64,000 bases of DNA from Massilia putida. GTDB taxonomy: Bacteria; Pseudomonadota; Gammaproteobacteria; Burkholderiales; Burkholderiaceae_D. Made by a program: the position numbers and the translations under genes. Positions 12,421 through 21,376 of this stretch are shown here, piece by piece. The notes beneath the pieces were generated by a model. The model saw only the letters and a list, made by a program, of their open reading frames with translations, was not told the origin of the DNA and ran no database searches. Every line of letters begins with the position of its first letter. The first letter of the stretch is position 1. The DNA lies in assembly GCF_001941825.1 (NCBI RefSeq), contig NZ_CP019038.1:1116001-1180000 (forward strand), read 5' to 3'.

Positions 12421-13793
12421 GACGCGCGCTCCATCCATTGCCTGAGGGCGCCGCGCAGTTCGGCGTCGGCACCTGGCGCGAGGCGGCCGAATTCGCGCAG
12501 CAGGATGCGCGCGCGCGGCCGCCGGCCCGCGGCGTCCTCGATCAGCGCGGACAGGTAATGGCCGATCGCGCTGTCGGGTTCGAGGTACAGCAGGCGCCGG
12601 ACGCATTGGCGCGCCAGCGCGCGGTCGTCGTGTTCGAGCGCGAACAGCGCGGCGTCCTGCTGCAGCGGCGCCGACAACGCGTCGGCCTCGACGGCGCGCC
12701 GCAGGCCTTGCAGCGCCTCCTCGCGCCGGCCCGCGTCCGCCAGCGCGTGCACGCGCGCCATCGCGTCGTCGCGCCGCGGCGCCGGCGCGGGTGTGGGCGC
12801 GAATGCGGGCGCGGGTGCGGGCGCGGGTTCCGGCGCCGGCGTGAAGGCCACCGGCGCGGCGGCAGGCGCCTTGGCCGGCACGTCCGCGGGCGCCGGCAGC
12901 GCGCTCTTGCGGAAGAACACCGCGTCCTCCTGGTACACGGGCGTGAAACCGGCGAACAGCGACGTCGACGCTTCGCTCGCGTTGACCACGAGCCAGCCGC
13001 CGTCGACGAGGCAATCGCGCATGCGGGCGATCACGCGCCTGGCCTGCTCCTGGCCGAAATACATGAGCACATTGCGGCAGAAAATGACGTCCTGCGCGGG
13101 CGTGCCCGTCGCGCTGGACGGATACGCGCCGGACGCGAGATTCAGGCTGGCGAAGCGGACCGCCGCGCGCAGCTGCGGATCGATCTCGAAGCGGCCGTCG
13201 CCGAGCGGCCGGAAGAATTCGTCGAGGTCGGCCGGATCGGTGCGACGGAACGACCAGCGCCGGTACCTGCCGGCGCGGGCGAAGTCGAGGAAGGCGTCGT
13301 TCAGGTCGGTCGCGAGGATCGTCACGCCGTCGGGAAGGAGCCGGGGCGCGCAGCGGCGCAGCGTCATCGCGATCGAATACGGTTCCTCGCCCGTGCAGCA
13401 GCCGGCGCTCCAGATGCGCAGCAACCGGGTCTCGCCGCGCGCCAGGTGCGCGCGCGCGACGTCGCACACCAGGTCGAGGGCGCGCGGCTCGCGGAAGAAA
13501 TAAGTCTCGCCGATGGTGAGAAAACGCGCGCACAGGGCGCTGCGGGCGGCGTCCCACGGACCGGCCAGCAGCCACGACGCGCACGCCGCCGCGCCGGGCA
13601 GGCCGAGCGCCTCGGCCATCCGGCCCAGGGCGGCATCGAACTGCCGGCGCCGGGTACCGGGGAATGTCAGTCCCGTCTCGGCCTCGACGCGCTGTGCGGC
13701 CAGCGCCAGCACATCCGTTGCCGGCACGCCCGTGGCCGGCACGCCCGTGGCCGGCACGCCCGTGGCCGGCAAGGTGGGGTCAGTGCCGATCAC
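12417..13793 (-). CDS. cheR: CheR-type chemoreceptor methyltransferase with C-terminal TPR-like tail (WspC-like)
   Basis: 458 residues with a GTG start at 13791-13793 that overlaps the upstream CheW gene by 14 nt. After a low-complexity PATGV repeat (10-25) comes the CheR helical domain and SAM-binding fold: GETYFFREP, RIWSAGCCTGEEPYSIAM, ATDLNDAFLDFARAGRY, DVIFCRNVLMYF. An Ala/Pro-rich linker (about 300-335) leads to helical TPR-like repeats at 340-440 (ALADAGRREEALQGLRRAVE, LLYLEPDSAIGHYLSALIED). WspC has the same CheR-TPR layout. It methylates glutamates of the adjacent receptor. The Pro/Ala linker is coded by low-complexity DNA. Confidence 0.92.
   Translation of the reverse strand: MIGTDPTLPATGVPATGVPATGVPATDVLALAAQRVEAETGLTFPGTRRRQFDAALGRMAEALGLPGAAACASWLLAGPWDAARSALCARFLTIGETYFFREPRALDLVCDVARAHLARGETRLLRIWSAGCCTGEEPYSIAMTLRRCAPRLLPDGVTILATDLNDAFLDFARAGRYRRWSFRRTDPADLDEFFRPLGDGRFEIDPQLRAAVRFASLNLASGAYPSSATGTPAQDVIFCRNVLMYFGQEQARRVIARMRDCLVDGGWLVVNASEASTSLFAGFTPVYQEDAVFFRKSALPAPADVPAKAPAAAPVAFTPAPEPAPAPAPAFAPTPAPAPRRDDAMARVHALADAGRREEALQGLRRAVEADALSAPLQQDAALFALEHDDRALARQCVRRLLYLEPDSAIGHYLSALIEDAAGRRPRARILLREFGRLAPGADAELRGALRQWMERAS
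13721..13770 (-). repeat. 15-bp tandem repeat at the CheR N-terminus
   Basis: Three perfect 15-bp units (ccggcacgcccgtgg on plus) plus a partial fourth, coding Pro-Ala-Thr-Gly-Val repeats next to the GTG start of the CheR gene. In-frame copy-number change would only alter the disordered N-terminus. Confidence 0.85.
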
Positions 13794-14292
13794 CGGCAGC
13801 TCCCGCCAGCGCCTGCGTCAGTTGCTCCCGTTCATGATCGAACAGGAAGCGGGCCGGCTCGACGATCAGGCACAGTCCGTCTTCCAGATGCAGTGCGCCG
13901 TCGACGAATCGGGCCTGGCCCGCCTCGGCCGGCCAAGCGGCGGCAGGCGGCGCAATGCCCGGGCCGACGATGCTGTCGACGACGAGTGCGCACGGGAAAC
14001 CGTTCGATTCGACGATGAGAAATTGTTGAGAGGGTGTGATGACCGTCGGGCCGCCACACGCGCGGCGGGCGAAATCGAGGACGGTCACGGTCTCGCCGCC
14101 CACGTCGAGCACACCGAGGACGATGTCCGATGCTCCCGGCAACGGCACCGGCCGGGCGCTGAGCACGGCCCGCCGCACGGACGCCAGCGGCACGGCGAAA
14201 CGCTGTCCCCAGCAGATGAACTCGAGGACTTGCAGTCTTGCCTGGGATACATCAACGGCAGCCGCTTCGGGCGCGAAAGCGGAGGAATTCAT
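13780..14292 (-). CDS. cheW: CheW-type coupling protein, first gene of the chemosensory operon (WspB-like)
   Basis: 170 residues. The start ATG 14290-14292 is chosen over an upstream in-frame start at 14340 because AGGAG lies at ideal spacing before it. The CheW domain spans about 15-160 (LEFICWGQRFAVPLASVRRA, VLGVLDVGGETVTVLDFARR, LIVESNGFPCALVVDSIVG). It precedes CheR and overlaps it by 14 nt. As first gene it sets expression of the operon; the sequence upstream (14293-14603) should hold the promoter. It scaffolds receptor and kinase at the membrane. Confidence 0.92.
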   Translation of the reverse strand: MNSSAFAPEAAAVDVSQARLQVLEFICWGQRFAVPLASVRRAVLSARPVPLPGASDIVLGVLDVGGETVTVLDFARRACGGPTVITPSQQFLIVESNGFPCALVVDSIVGPGIAPPAAAWPAEAGQARFVDGALHLEDGLCLIVEPARFLFDHEREQLTQALAGAAGDRH

Positions 14293-14603
14293 GGTGCACT
14301 CCTGTTCATGCGATATCAGGCGACCGCTGGCATTTGTCACATGAGTCTGATCCTAGCGGACCTTTGCGTCGCCGTCACAGCCGGGCCCGTGTGAGTCGGC
14401 GTACGGGACATGCCCCGGATTCACGCGCCGGGCGCGCTATGCTGCGGATTTCACGAAGTTTCCAGCTTTACATCGCAAATGAACGCATATACACGCTTCA
14501 TAAGCGAAATATTTTGTCACAAATTAAACGACATGCGTTATCGATAAAATGTTGCGCAAAATTGACAGTTCTTGGCTGCAGTTATGATTTTCGTTGGAAT
14601 CGT
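14293..14603. other. Intergenic region carrying the presumed promoter of the Wsp-like operon
   Basis: 311 bp between the HDOD gene stop and the CheW start. It is AT-rich between about 14450 and 14600, in contrast with the flanking genes. I could not settle on a sigma-70, sigma-54 or FliA-type promoter on the minus strand. A plus-strand TTGACA (14562-14567) and TATGAT (14583-14588) are only 15 bp apart and have no gene in front of them. No terminator hairpin with a T-tract was seen. Confidence 0.5.
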
Positions 14604-15578
14604 TCAGGCTTCCAGGTGGCTCAGCTTGCCCAGGCAGCGGCGCTGGAAGCTGTCCAGGCCATCCGTCACGAGCGCATCGTCCTCGCCGACGACGCCGGCG
14701 TCGAGCAGCAGGCGCAGCTTGGCGATCCGGTCGCCCAGGTCGAGCGCCTGCGCCAGGTGGGAGCCGTCCGGATCGCCCGCCTGTTCGATCGCTCCGGTGA
14801 CCTCCGCCGGAAATTCCCAATGGCGCGCGATGCCGGCCGACATCTGGCGCCCGCAGGCCAGCAATTCGATGCCGAAGTCGGTGGAGCCCGGCACGGTGCC
14901 GTTCTGGCACAAACGGTCGGCCAGCCGGAATGCGACGATCAGGCCGACGTTCTGCATCAGGCCGGCCAGATACGCTTCGAACACGTCGGCGGTGAGGCCG
15001 GGCGCGACGAGGCTCGCGGCCAGCGCGCAGCGCTCGGACTGGCCCCAGACGTGCGGCGCGGCCTTTTTCGAGAAGCCTTCGGCCTGCATCTTGATGACGG
15101 GGCGGAATGCGACGCGGGCCAGCAGCATGCGCAAGCCGTTATGGCCGAGCATCATGATGGCGGCCTCGACCGTTTTTACCTGCGTCATCGGGCGGTAGTA
15201 CGCGCTGTTGGCTTCGCGGATCACTTCCGCCACGAGCACGACGTCCTGCACGACGAGGCGCGACAGTTCCGAGGCGGAGACGTCTTCCTCGGCCAGGCTT
15301 TGCAACAGTTTGGGAATCACTTCCGGCACGCGCGGCACCAGTTCGGCCGCGTCGCCGGGACGGGCCGCCAGCGCGCGGACCTGGTCGAGGATCGCGGTCT
15401 CCACCTCGGCCGGCGCGTCGAACCGGGCGGACCCGGTCAACCAGCGGTAGTAGGCGGCGTCGATGTCATGGCTGATGCGCTCCGCCTGCTGTTCCTGCTC
15501 CTGGGCACTGGCCGCAGCCACCGCGGCCTGTTTGCCGCCGCCGTCCGCGCCACCCACTAAACGAGAAAAAAAGCCCAT
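14604..15578 (-). CDS. HDOD-domain signalling protein
   Basis: 324 residues. An N-terminal variable region (1-90) includes an Ala/Gln-rich stretch, then an HDOD domain (about 90-290): RVPEVIPKLLQSLAEEDVSA, SRLVVQDVVLVAEVIREANS, VKTVEAAIMMLGHNGLRMLL, AYLAGLMQNVGLIVAF. The catalytic HD of true HD hydrolases is absent (GLMQNVG where HD-GYP has HDIGK), as is normal for HDOD proteins, which act as signalling scaffolds. GGAGAC precedes the ATG. It sits 106 bp downstream of the next signalling operon on the same strand and may be cotranscribed with it. Its partner is unknown. Confidence 0.85.
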   Translation of the reverse strand: MGFFSRLVGGADGGGKQAAVAAASAQEQEQQAERISHDIDAAYYRWLTGSARFDAPAEVETAILDQVRALAARPGDAAELVPRVPEVIPKLLQSLAEEDVSASELSRLVVQDVVLVAEVIREANSAYYRPMTQVKTVEAAIMMLGHNGLRMLLARVAFRPVIKMQAEGFSKKAAPHVWGQSERCALAASLVAPGLTADVFEAYLAGLMQNVGLIVAFRLADRLCQNGTVPGSTDFGIELLACGRQMSAGIARHWEFPAEVTGAIEQAGDPDGSHLAQALDLGDRIAKLRLLLDAGVVGEDDALVTDGLDSFQRRCLGKLSHLEA

Positions 15579-15684
15579 GAGATGTCTCCGCGGCGTTTAA
15601 AGAAAATTCCCTGATGCAACACATCTTACCCCTCAAACATTGACCTGCCAATGCCCGGACAACAGAATGTGCGGGTAGGAACCG

Positions 15685-16215
15685 TTAAAACAGGCGGATG
15701 TTGCCGTGCTCGTCCCAGTCGACGCGGGTGATGCCCGGCTCGTCCTGTTCGAGCTGGCGCAGCACGTCCTCTTGTCCGCCGGCGGCGGGTCGCGCGGGCG
15801 GCACGGCGGCCGTCCCCTGCTTCGCCTGGACCAGGGCGTCCCGGCGCGCGAACGCGTCCTGGACCGTCGCGACCAGTTCTTCCTGCTGCCACGGCTTGGC
15901 CAGGTAGCGGAATACCTCGGCCCGGTTCACGGCGTTGACGATGTCCAGCATTTCGGTGGTGGCGCTGACGACGATGCGGACCGCGTCCGGCTGCAGCCCT
16001 TTGACGAGCTGGAGCACGTCGGCGCCGTTGAGGCCCGGCATGCGGTAGTCGGAAATGACGACGTCGAAATCCTGCTCGCCGGCACGAAGGACGGCCGCTT
16101 CCGGCTCGTCGAAGGCTTCGATCACGACGTCCGCCTGCGGGAATGCCGCGCGCAGCGTGCGGCGCAGGGCATTCAGCACGGACGGTTCGTCGTCAAGAAT
16201 GAGAATGCGGCGCAT
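15685..16215 (-). CDS. Single-domain response regulator with a C-terminal tail
   Basis: 176 residues. The receiver domain (1-120) has acidic residues in ILDDEPSV, phospho-acceptor Asp in VVISDYRMPGLNG, the switch Ser in IVVSATTE and Lys in YLAKPWQQEE. A Gln/Ala-rich tail of about 50 residues ends in TRVDWDEHGNIRLF, with no recognisable output domain. Its start lies inside the end of the REC-HD-GYP gene (23-nt overlap), so the two are coupled. The receiver is of the same RpfG/HupR-like subtype (DQRM/DYRM, KPW) as the other receivers in this cluster. Confidence 0.9.
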   Translation of the reverse strand: MRRILILDDEPSVLNALRRTLRAAFPQADVVIEAFDEPEAAVLRAGEQDFDVVISDYRMPGLNGADVLQLVKGLQPDAVRIVVSATTEMLDIVNAVNRAEVFRYLAKPWQQEELVATVQDAFARRDALVQAKQGTAAVPPARPAAGGQEDVLRQLEQDEPGITRVDWDEHGNIRLF

Positions 16216-17542
16216 CGGCGGTTCCTGATTTCACGAATAGTTGTAATGGATGGCCCGACCGGCGCTCGAATTCGACGAGCTGCTTCAGCATCCGGTCGGA
16301 CAGGATATGGTCCGCCGACAGCAACAGCGCGCCGTCCGTGGACAGCAGGTCGCGGCTCAGCACCATGCCCGGCTTGAGCTGCGCGACGCCCATGGCGACG
16401 TCGGCGATTTCCTCGGCCACGCTGCGGCCCGTCCGGATATCGTAGAACGCTTCGACGACGGCCGGGTCGTACCGTTTGCCGCGGCTCTCCGCCACGAGTT
16501 CCGTCGCCTGCGCGGCATCCGCGCGGCGCTGGGCGAGCACGCCCTGCTGCAGCGACTCGAAATCGTGGGCCACGGCCAGGATGCGCGCGCCGAGCGGAAT
16601 GTCGAAGCCGGCCACGCCTTCCGGGAAACCGGCGCCGTCGAACCGCTCGCGGTGGGCGCGGATGATGCGCGCCGGCTCGCGCAATTCCTCGAGCGGCATG
16701 AGCAATTGCTCGCCGAGGTGGGGATATTTGCGGTACAGCCCCAGGTGATCGCCTTTCAGCGTCGACTCCGGCACGCCGATCAGCGTGTCGGGGAACCCGG
16801 TCTTGCCGATTTCGTGCAGCAGGCCGGCCACGAAGATGTCCTGCGCTTCGCGCGCCGACAAGCCCATGCGCAGCGCGATGCGGCGCGCCATGTCGGCGAC
16901 CCGGCGGCCGTGTCCGGCCACGGCGCCGCCGCGCGTTTCGATCAGGCCCGACAGCACCTTGATCAGGGTGAGGAAGTTCGTCTTGAGGCGATCGTGCGAC
17001 GCCTGCAGCGACTTCTGGGCCAGGCTGAGCTCGGCCGTGCGGTCGCGCACGCGCTGCTCGAGCGTGGCGTTCAGGTCGCGCAGCTGCTCGTTCTGCAGGC
17101 GGGTCAGTTCTTCCAGCCGGATCTTTTCGCGCTGCAGCGACTGGCGTTCCAACGCGTCGCGCACGACGAGCAGGATGGCGTCCTCGTTCCACGGCTTCGT
17201 GATGTAGCGGTAGACTTCGCCGCGGTTGATCGCGCCGATCGTGGCCTCGTGGTCGGCATGGCCGGTCAGCAGCAGGCGCAATGTGTCCGGCCAGCGCTGG
17301 CGTACGCGCTCGAGGAATTCCGTGCCGTTCACTTCCGGCATCTGCATGTCGGAAATGACGATGTCGACGTGCTCCTCTTCCAGCACGGCCCATCCGGCGG
17401 CGGCGCTGCCCGCGGTCAAGACTTTGTAGTTTTCCCGGCGAAACAGACGCCGCAACGACGCGAGGATGTTCGGCTCATCGTCGACGCACAGGATCGTGCC
17501 CGCGGACGTCTCCGATCTCATGGTGGCGGTCATGTTCATCAT
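16193..17542 (-). CDS. REC-HD-GYP protein (RpfG-like) with a variant metal site
   Basis: 449 residues. Receiver (about 15-135) with Asp in IVISDMQMPEVNG and KPWNEDAI; coiled coil (140-185); HD-GYP domain (about 190-385). The HD-GYP motifs are altered: HEIGKTGFPD replaces HDIGKxxIPD (about residue 244) and RERFDGAGFPEG replaces the GYP loop (about 304). The other helices, including YPHLGEQLL and ILAVAHDFES, are conserved. Family knowledge: HD-GYP enzymes hydrolyse c-di-GMP to pGpG/GMP using a metal centre; replacing the Asp of HD by Glu may weaken or retune it. The first of three clustered Met codons (17542) is taken as start. It lies 6 bp downstream of the HDOD gene. Confidence 0.9.
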   Translation of the reverse strand: MMNMTATMRSETSAGTILCVDDEPNILASLRRLFRRENYKVLTAGSAAAGWAVLEEEHVDIVISDMQMPEVNGTEFLERVRQRWPDTLRLLLTGHADHEATIGAINRGEVYRYITKPWNEDAILLVVRDALERQSLQREKIRLEELTRLQNEQLRDLNATLEQRVRDRTAELSLAQKSLQASHDRLKTNFLTLIKVLSGLIETRGGAVAGHGRRVADMARRIALRMGLSAREAQDIFVAGLLHEIGKTGFPDTLIGVPESTLKGDHLGLYRKYPHLGEQLLMPLEELREPARIIRAHRERFDGAGFPEGVAGFDIPLGARILAVAHDFESLQQGVLAQRRADAAQATELVAESRGKRYDPAVVEAFYDIRTGRSVAEEIADVAMGVAQLKPGMVLSRDLLSTDGALLLSADHILSDRMLKQLVEFERRSGHPLQLFVKSGTADAPHSHS

Positions 17543-17548
17543 CTGATC

Positions 17549-18388
17549 CTACATTAAAAGCCGGCACGTTTCCTCGAACTGCCCTTCGGTGTCGCGGCAT
17601 ACGGTCAGCAAATGCTCCGGCGTGAGGCCCAGGCTGTCCCAGGCCGCGTCGAGCAGGCGCGGCACGGCGACATGCCGCCCTCCGCCCAGGTCCAGCGCGT
17701 GCACCATCGCGTTGGCCACGTGCACCACGCCGGGAAGATCGCCCAGATCGGCGCTGGCCGGTGCGTGATGCTGGCCGATCGCGCGCTGGATCAGCGGCGG
17801 AAACTTCCACGCCTCGGCCAGCATCTGTCCGGCGCGCTGGTGATCCAGGCCGAACACGCGCAGCTCGGCCACGTTCACCGGCGTATCGTTGCGCTCGCAA
17901 TCGCCCTGCACTCTTGCGTACTCGGCGGGAAAACGGGTCGCCAGCACGAGCCGGCCGATGTCGTGCAACAGGCCGGCGATGAACGCGGCCTCCTGGTCGA
18001 TGCCGGCCTGGCGCGCGAGATTTTTCGCGCACAGCGCCGTCGCGATCGAATGGCGCCAGAATTCCGCCACGTCGACCCGCCGGCCTGCGCCGCCGTGGAG
18101 GCTGCCGATGACGTTGCCGGCCACGGCCAGCGCCCGCGCGCTGTCGAACCCGAGCACGACGATCGCCTGCTTGACCGTCTTGACCTTGCCCGCCAGGCCG
18201 TAGAACGACGAATTCGCCAGGCGCAGCATCTTCGCGGCCAGGGCCTGGTCGCGCGACATCTTTTCCGCCAGGGCCGTCACGTCGACATCCTCTTGTCCGA
18301 GCGTTTGGATCAGGTCGAGAACGATGGACGGCAAGGCCGGCAGGTCGCGCAGGCTCGTCATCACCGGGGCCAGGTTCACCGCCGTCAT
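17549..18388 (-). CDS. HDOD-domain protein
   Basis: 279 residues from ATG 18386-18388, preceded by a GGGGG stretch at good spacing; an in-frame extension to 18466 is rejected. The HDOD domain covers about 10-215: RDLPALPSIVLDLIQTLGQE, KMLRLANSSFYGLAGKVKTV, AIVVLGFDSARALAVAGNVI, FIAGLLHDIGRLVLATRFPA. It keeps an HD pair inside the HDOD fold, unlike the HDOD protein at 14604. The start overlaps the stop of the small gene upstream (ATGA). Likely a scaffold or sensor working with the neighbouring REC-HD-GYP and REC proteins. Confidence 0.9.
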   Translation of the reverse strand: MTAVNLAPVMTSLRDLPALPSIVLDLIQTLGQEDVDVTALAEKMSRDQALAAKMLRLANSSFYGLAGKVKTVKQAIVVLGFDSARALAVAGNVIGSLHGGAGRRVDVAEFWRHSIATALCAKNLARQAGIDQEAAFIAGLLHDIGRLVLATRFPAEYARVQGDCERNDTPVNVAELRVFGLDHQRAGQMLAEAWKFPPLIQRAIGQHHAPASADLGDLPGVVHVANAMVHALDLGGGRHVAVPRLLDAAWDSLGLTPEHLLTVCRDTEGQFEETCRLLM

Positions 18389-18606
18389 GGCAATCCCCCC
18401 ATCCGGTATTGTTCGACGACGGTGCGCAACAGGCCGTTCGCCCGGCCGTCGCCCGCGTGGCGGCACAGCCAGGACAGCCGCTCCTGCACGCGGCGGCGTT
18501 CGGCGGACAGCACGTCCGCTGCGGCCGGATGGTTGTCCGCACGGCCTGCGCCGCCGGGCACTTCACGGCAACGTTTGGTCAAGATGCTCTCTGCCATATC
18601 GGTCAA
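18385..18606 (-). CDS. Small protein of unknown function inside the second signalling operon
   Basis: 73 residues if started at the TTG 18604-18606, which overlaps the upstream stop; an ATG at 18597 is an alternative. No known domain is recognised. The sequence is basic (RRRVQERLSWLCRHAGDGRA) with two Cys and ends QYRMGGLP. The reality of the gene is supported by position: it exactly fills the space between two signalling genes with start and stop overlaps on both sides, and no other frame does so. It could be a small adaptor of the HDOD/HD-GYP proteins (inference only). Confidence 0.5.
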   Translation of the reverse strand: MTDMAESILTKRCREVPGGAGRADNHPAAADVLSAERRRVQERLSWLCRHAGDGRANGLLRTVVEQYRMGGLP

Positions 18607-21203
18607 TCGGTTTCCACGCCGTTAATGGCGATCAGCCAGCCGCGCGACTGGCTGCCGCTTCCCATCGGCCGCACCTCGGCCGTAAACCGTTTGCCGTCCG
18701 CACGGTGTTCGAACGAAAACAACTCGCCCTCGGGCAGCCGGTCCGGCATGCCGGGGAACAGCTGGCGGATGTCGCAACCGAGCACCTGCTCGCGGCCGGC
18801 GAACAGCTCGGACGCGGCGCGGTTGGCCAGCACGATCATGCCGAGGTCGTCGCTCGCCAGCACCGGCACGGGCACGTTGTCGAGCGCTTCGTGCACGATG
18901 TCGAGGCTGATCTCGCCCCGCTCGATTTCGCTCTGCTGCCGCGCCAGGCCCAGCTCGAGCTGGCGGTTCACGGCCGCGAGCTTCTGGTTGGCCGTGCGCA
19001 CTTCGAGCGTGAGCAGGCGGTTTTCATTGGCCATCGCGCCGTACGCGACGGCTTCCTGGATGTGGCTGCGCAGCTGCTCGTCGTCCCAGGGCTTGGTCAG
19101 GAATTTGTAGATCGCGCCGGCGTTCACGGCGTCCGTCACCGTCTGCAGCTCGGTGAAGCCGGACAGCACGATGCGCACGGTGTCCGGATACAGCTGGCGC
19201 ACGGTGCGCAGGAATTCGACGCCGGTCATCTCCGGCATGCGCTGGTCGGACACGATCACGTCGACGGTATGCTCGGCCAGGATCTTCAGGCCGTCGCTGC
19301 CGCTGTTCGCGGTCAGGATGCGGTAGCCGTCGCCCCGCAACAGGCGCTTGAGCGACGACACGATGCTCGTCTCGTCGTCCACCAGCAGCAGCGTGGGCTG
19401 CGTGCGGTTGAAGCGCAGCAGCCGCGGCGCCAGGCCGGCGCCGGTCTGCAGCAGGCCGGTCATGGCGTCGGCCGGCAGCGGTTTCGACACGAAGTCGCCC
19501 TGCACCTCGTCGCACATGTGGCGCGCCAGGAACTCGCACTGGTTCTCGCGCGCGACGCCGTTGGCGATGACGCGCATGCCCAGGCTGTGCCCCATCGAGA
19601 CGATCGCATCGACGATCGCCGCGGCGCCGTCCTCGTCGGGCACGCGGCGCAGGAACGAGCCGTCGACCTTGAGCAGGTCGACGGGCAGGCGCTGCAGGTT
19701 GATGAGGCTGGAGGAGCCGGTCCCGAAGTCGTCGAGGCATAGCCGGATGCCGAGGTGGCGCAGCGCGAGCAGGCAGTCGACGACGCGGTTCATGTCTTCC
19801 ATCACCACGTTCTCGGTCAGCCCGAGATCCAGGCACGTCGCCGGCATGTCCGCCTCCGCCAGCGCCCGCACGATGACGTCTTCCAGATCGGACATGGCGA
19901 ACTGGCGTGCCGACAGATTGACGGCCACGCGCAGCGACGTGAAGCCCATCGCCCGCCACTGCGCGGCCTGCGCGGCGGCGGCCCGCAAGACCCACGCGCC
20001 CAGTTCCGCACTGAGGCCGCATTCTTCCGCGACGCCATTCAACGTCGCGGACGACAACGCCTCGTCCGCCTTGTCCAGGCGCACCGAGGCTTCCACGGCG
20101 CAGATCTCGCCCGTGACGAGGTCGACGCGCGGCTGGTAGTACACGGACAGGCCGTCGCCCGCCAGCGCTTCGCGCAGCGCGAAGCCCAGCCGGAGGCGCG
20201 CGATGCCCGCGTCGTCGGGCAGCGTATCGTCCCAGCGCTGCGTCCCGGCACCCGCTTCCTCCGCGCATGCCAGTGCGCGGTCGGCGGCCAGCAGCAGGCT
20301 GTCCGCCGTCTGCCCGCTCAGGGGGAACGCCGCGCCGCCCACGCAGCAGGTCACATAGACGCTGTGGTCTTTGTGCTCGAACGGTTCCGCCACGGCCCGG
20401 ACCACGTCCTGGATCCGCGCGGCCGCGTTCGGCTGCTGCTCGCCTTCCAGCAGAAGCAGGAATTTGTCGCCGCTGTCGCGTGCGACCGTCACGTCCGGCC
20501 CGGCGGCCCGCTCGATGCGGCCGGCCACCTCGCGCAGGATGCGCTCGCCGCCCTGGCGGCCGACCAGCGCGTTGACACGCTTGAACAGGTCGAGGTGCAG
20601 GGCCGCCACCTGCAGCGGACGCTGGGCGCGCGCGGCCCGCCGCAACGCGTGTTCGAGCCGGTCGCGGAACAGCGCATGATTCGGCAAGCCCGTCAGCACG
20701 TCGTGCGTCAGGCTGAACTGCAGGTCGCGCTCGGACACCGTTTCCATCGTCACGTCGCTGCCCAGGATCAGCAGCGCCCCGCATTCCTCGCCATCGAAGC
20801 GCGGAATGGGTTGCGCGATGAAATCGACGTAGCGCAGCTGCGAAGCGCCGCCGTCGACGGCGAGTCGCACCGGACGCGCGCACTGGACCACGCGTTCGCC
20901 CGTCTCCAGCGCGGATTTTAATAACGGCAACACTCCCTGCTCGGCCACTTCCGGCAGCGCGACGCGGAACGGCAGGCCGACCAGATCCTCGCGGCCCACG
21001 AGGCGTTTGTAGGCGTCGTTCGCATGGGTGAACACGAGATCGGGACCGACGAGGCAGGCGACGAAGCCGGGCGCGTGCTCGAGCCAATCCAGTGCGACAT
21101 AGCCCCCGGCGTAAGGCGGCACGGCAACTACGCCGGCCATGGCCGGGCGGCATGCGCCACCGTGGTCCGTGGACGCGGCATGTTGTGTTTTGGCTGCAGT
21201 CAT
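18603..21203 (-). CDS. PAS-GGDEF-EAL-REC-PAS protein with both c-di-GMP domains degenerate
   Basis: 866 residues. PAS (about 35-165), GGDEF (175-335), EAL (345-590), receiver (600-720, Asp about 650 in VIVSDQRMPE, KPWDDEQL), coiled coil, C-terminal PAS (750-860). The GGDEF signature reads SGDKF. The EAL set is broken at several points: EASVRL for EALLRW, GLTEN for ELTES, ANGVAREN for AEGVET and VQGDFVSKP for QGYLFGRP, although DDFGTG and KVDGSF remain. Neither synthesis nor hydrolysis is expected; it may bind c-di-GMP or GTP, or act as a phosphorylatable scaffold. It is first gene of a five-gene operon. The N-terminal ATG at 21203 has only a weak ribosome binding site. Confidence 0.92.
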   Translation of the reverse strand: MTAAKTQHAASTDHGGACRPAMAGVVAVPPYAGGYVALDWLEHAPGFVACLVGPDLVFTHANDAYKRLVGREDLVGLPFRVALPEVAEQGVLPLLKSALETGERVVQCARPVRLAVDGGASQLRYVDFIAQPIPRFDGEECGALLILGSDVTMETVSERDLQFSLTHDVLTGLPNHALFRDRLEHALRRAARAQRPLQVAALHLDLFKRVNALVGRQGGERILREVAGRIERAAGPDVTVARDSGDKFLLLLEGEQQPNAAARIQDVVRAVAEPFEHKDHSVYVTCCVGGAAFPLSGQTADSLLLAADRALACAEEAGAGTQRWDDTLPDDAGIARLRLGFALREALAGDGLSVYYQPRVDLVTGEICAVEASVRLDKADEALSSATLNGVAEECGLSAELGAWVLRAAAAQAAQWRAMGFTSLRVAVNLSARQFAMSDLEDVIVRALAEADMPATCLDLGLTENVVMEDMNRVVDCLLALRHLGIRLCLDDFGTGSSSLINLQRLPVDLLKVDGSFLRRVPDEDGAAAIVDAIVSMGHSLGMRVIANGVARENQCEFLARHMCDEVQGDFVSKPLPADAMTGLLQTGAGLAPRLLRFNRTQPTLLLVDDETSIVSSLKRLLRGDGYRILTANSGSDGLKILAEHTVDVIVSDQRMPEMTGVEFLRTVRQLYPDTVRIVLSGFTELQTVTDAVNAGAIYKFLTKPWDDEQLRSHIQEAVAYGAMANENRLLTLEVRTANQKLAAVNRQLELGLARQQSEIERGEISLDIVHEALDNVPVPVLASDDLGMIVLANRAASELFAGREQVLGCDIRQLFPGMPDRLPEGELFSFEHRADGKRFTAEVRPMGSGSQSRGWLIAINGVETD

Positions 21204-21376
21204 GGTGGTTGTCTGAAATACACGACGGACACTTAATCGGGATCAAGCGCTACACCCCAGACTATAAAACATTGCCGTACGGAATGTTCTCAAATCTGGG
21301 GCGAGTGTGTCGTAACAAAGACACTTTGGCGATATTTCTGGACAACGCCATGTCACATCGGCCATGGCCGGTGTCG

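Noticed and set aside
14562..14588. Plus-strand TTGACA/TATGAT promoter
   Set aside because: The spacer is 15 bp and there is no plus-strand gene or terminator downstream; it points into the antisense of the HDOD gene.
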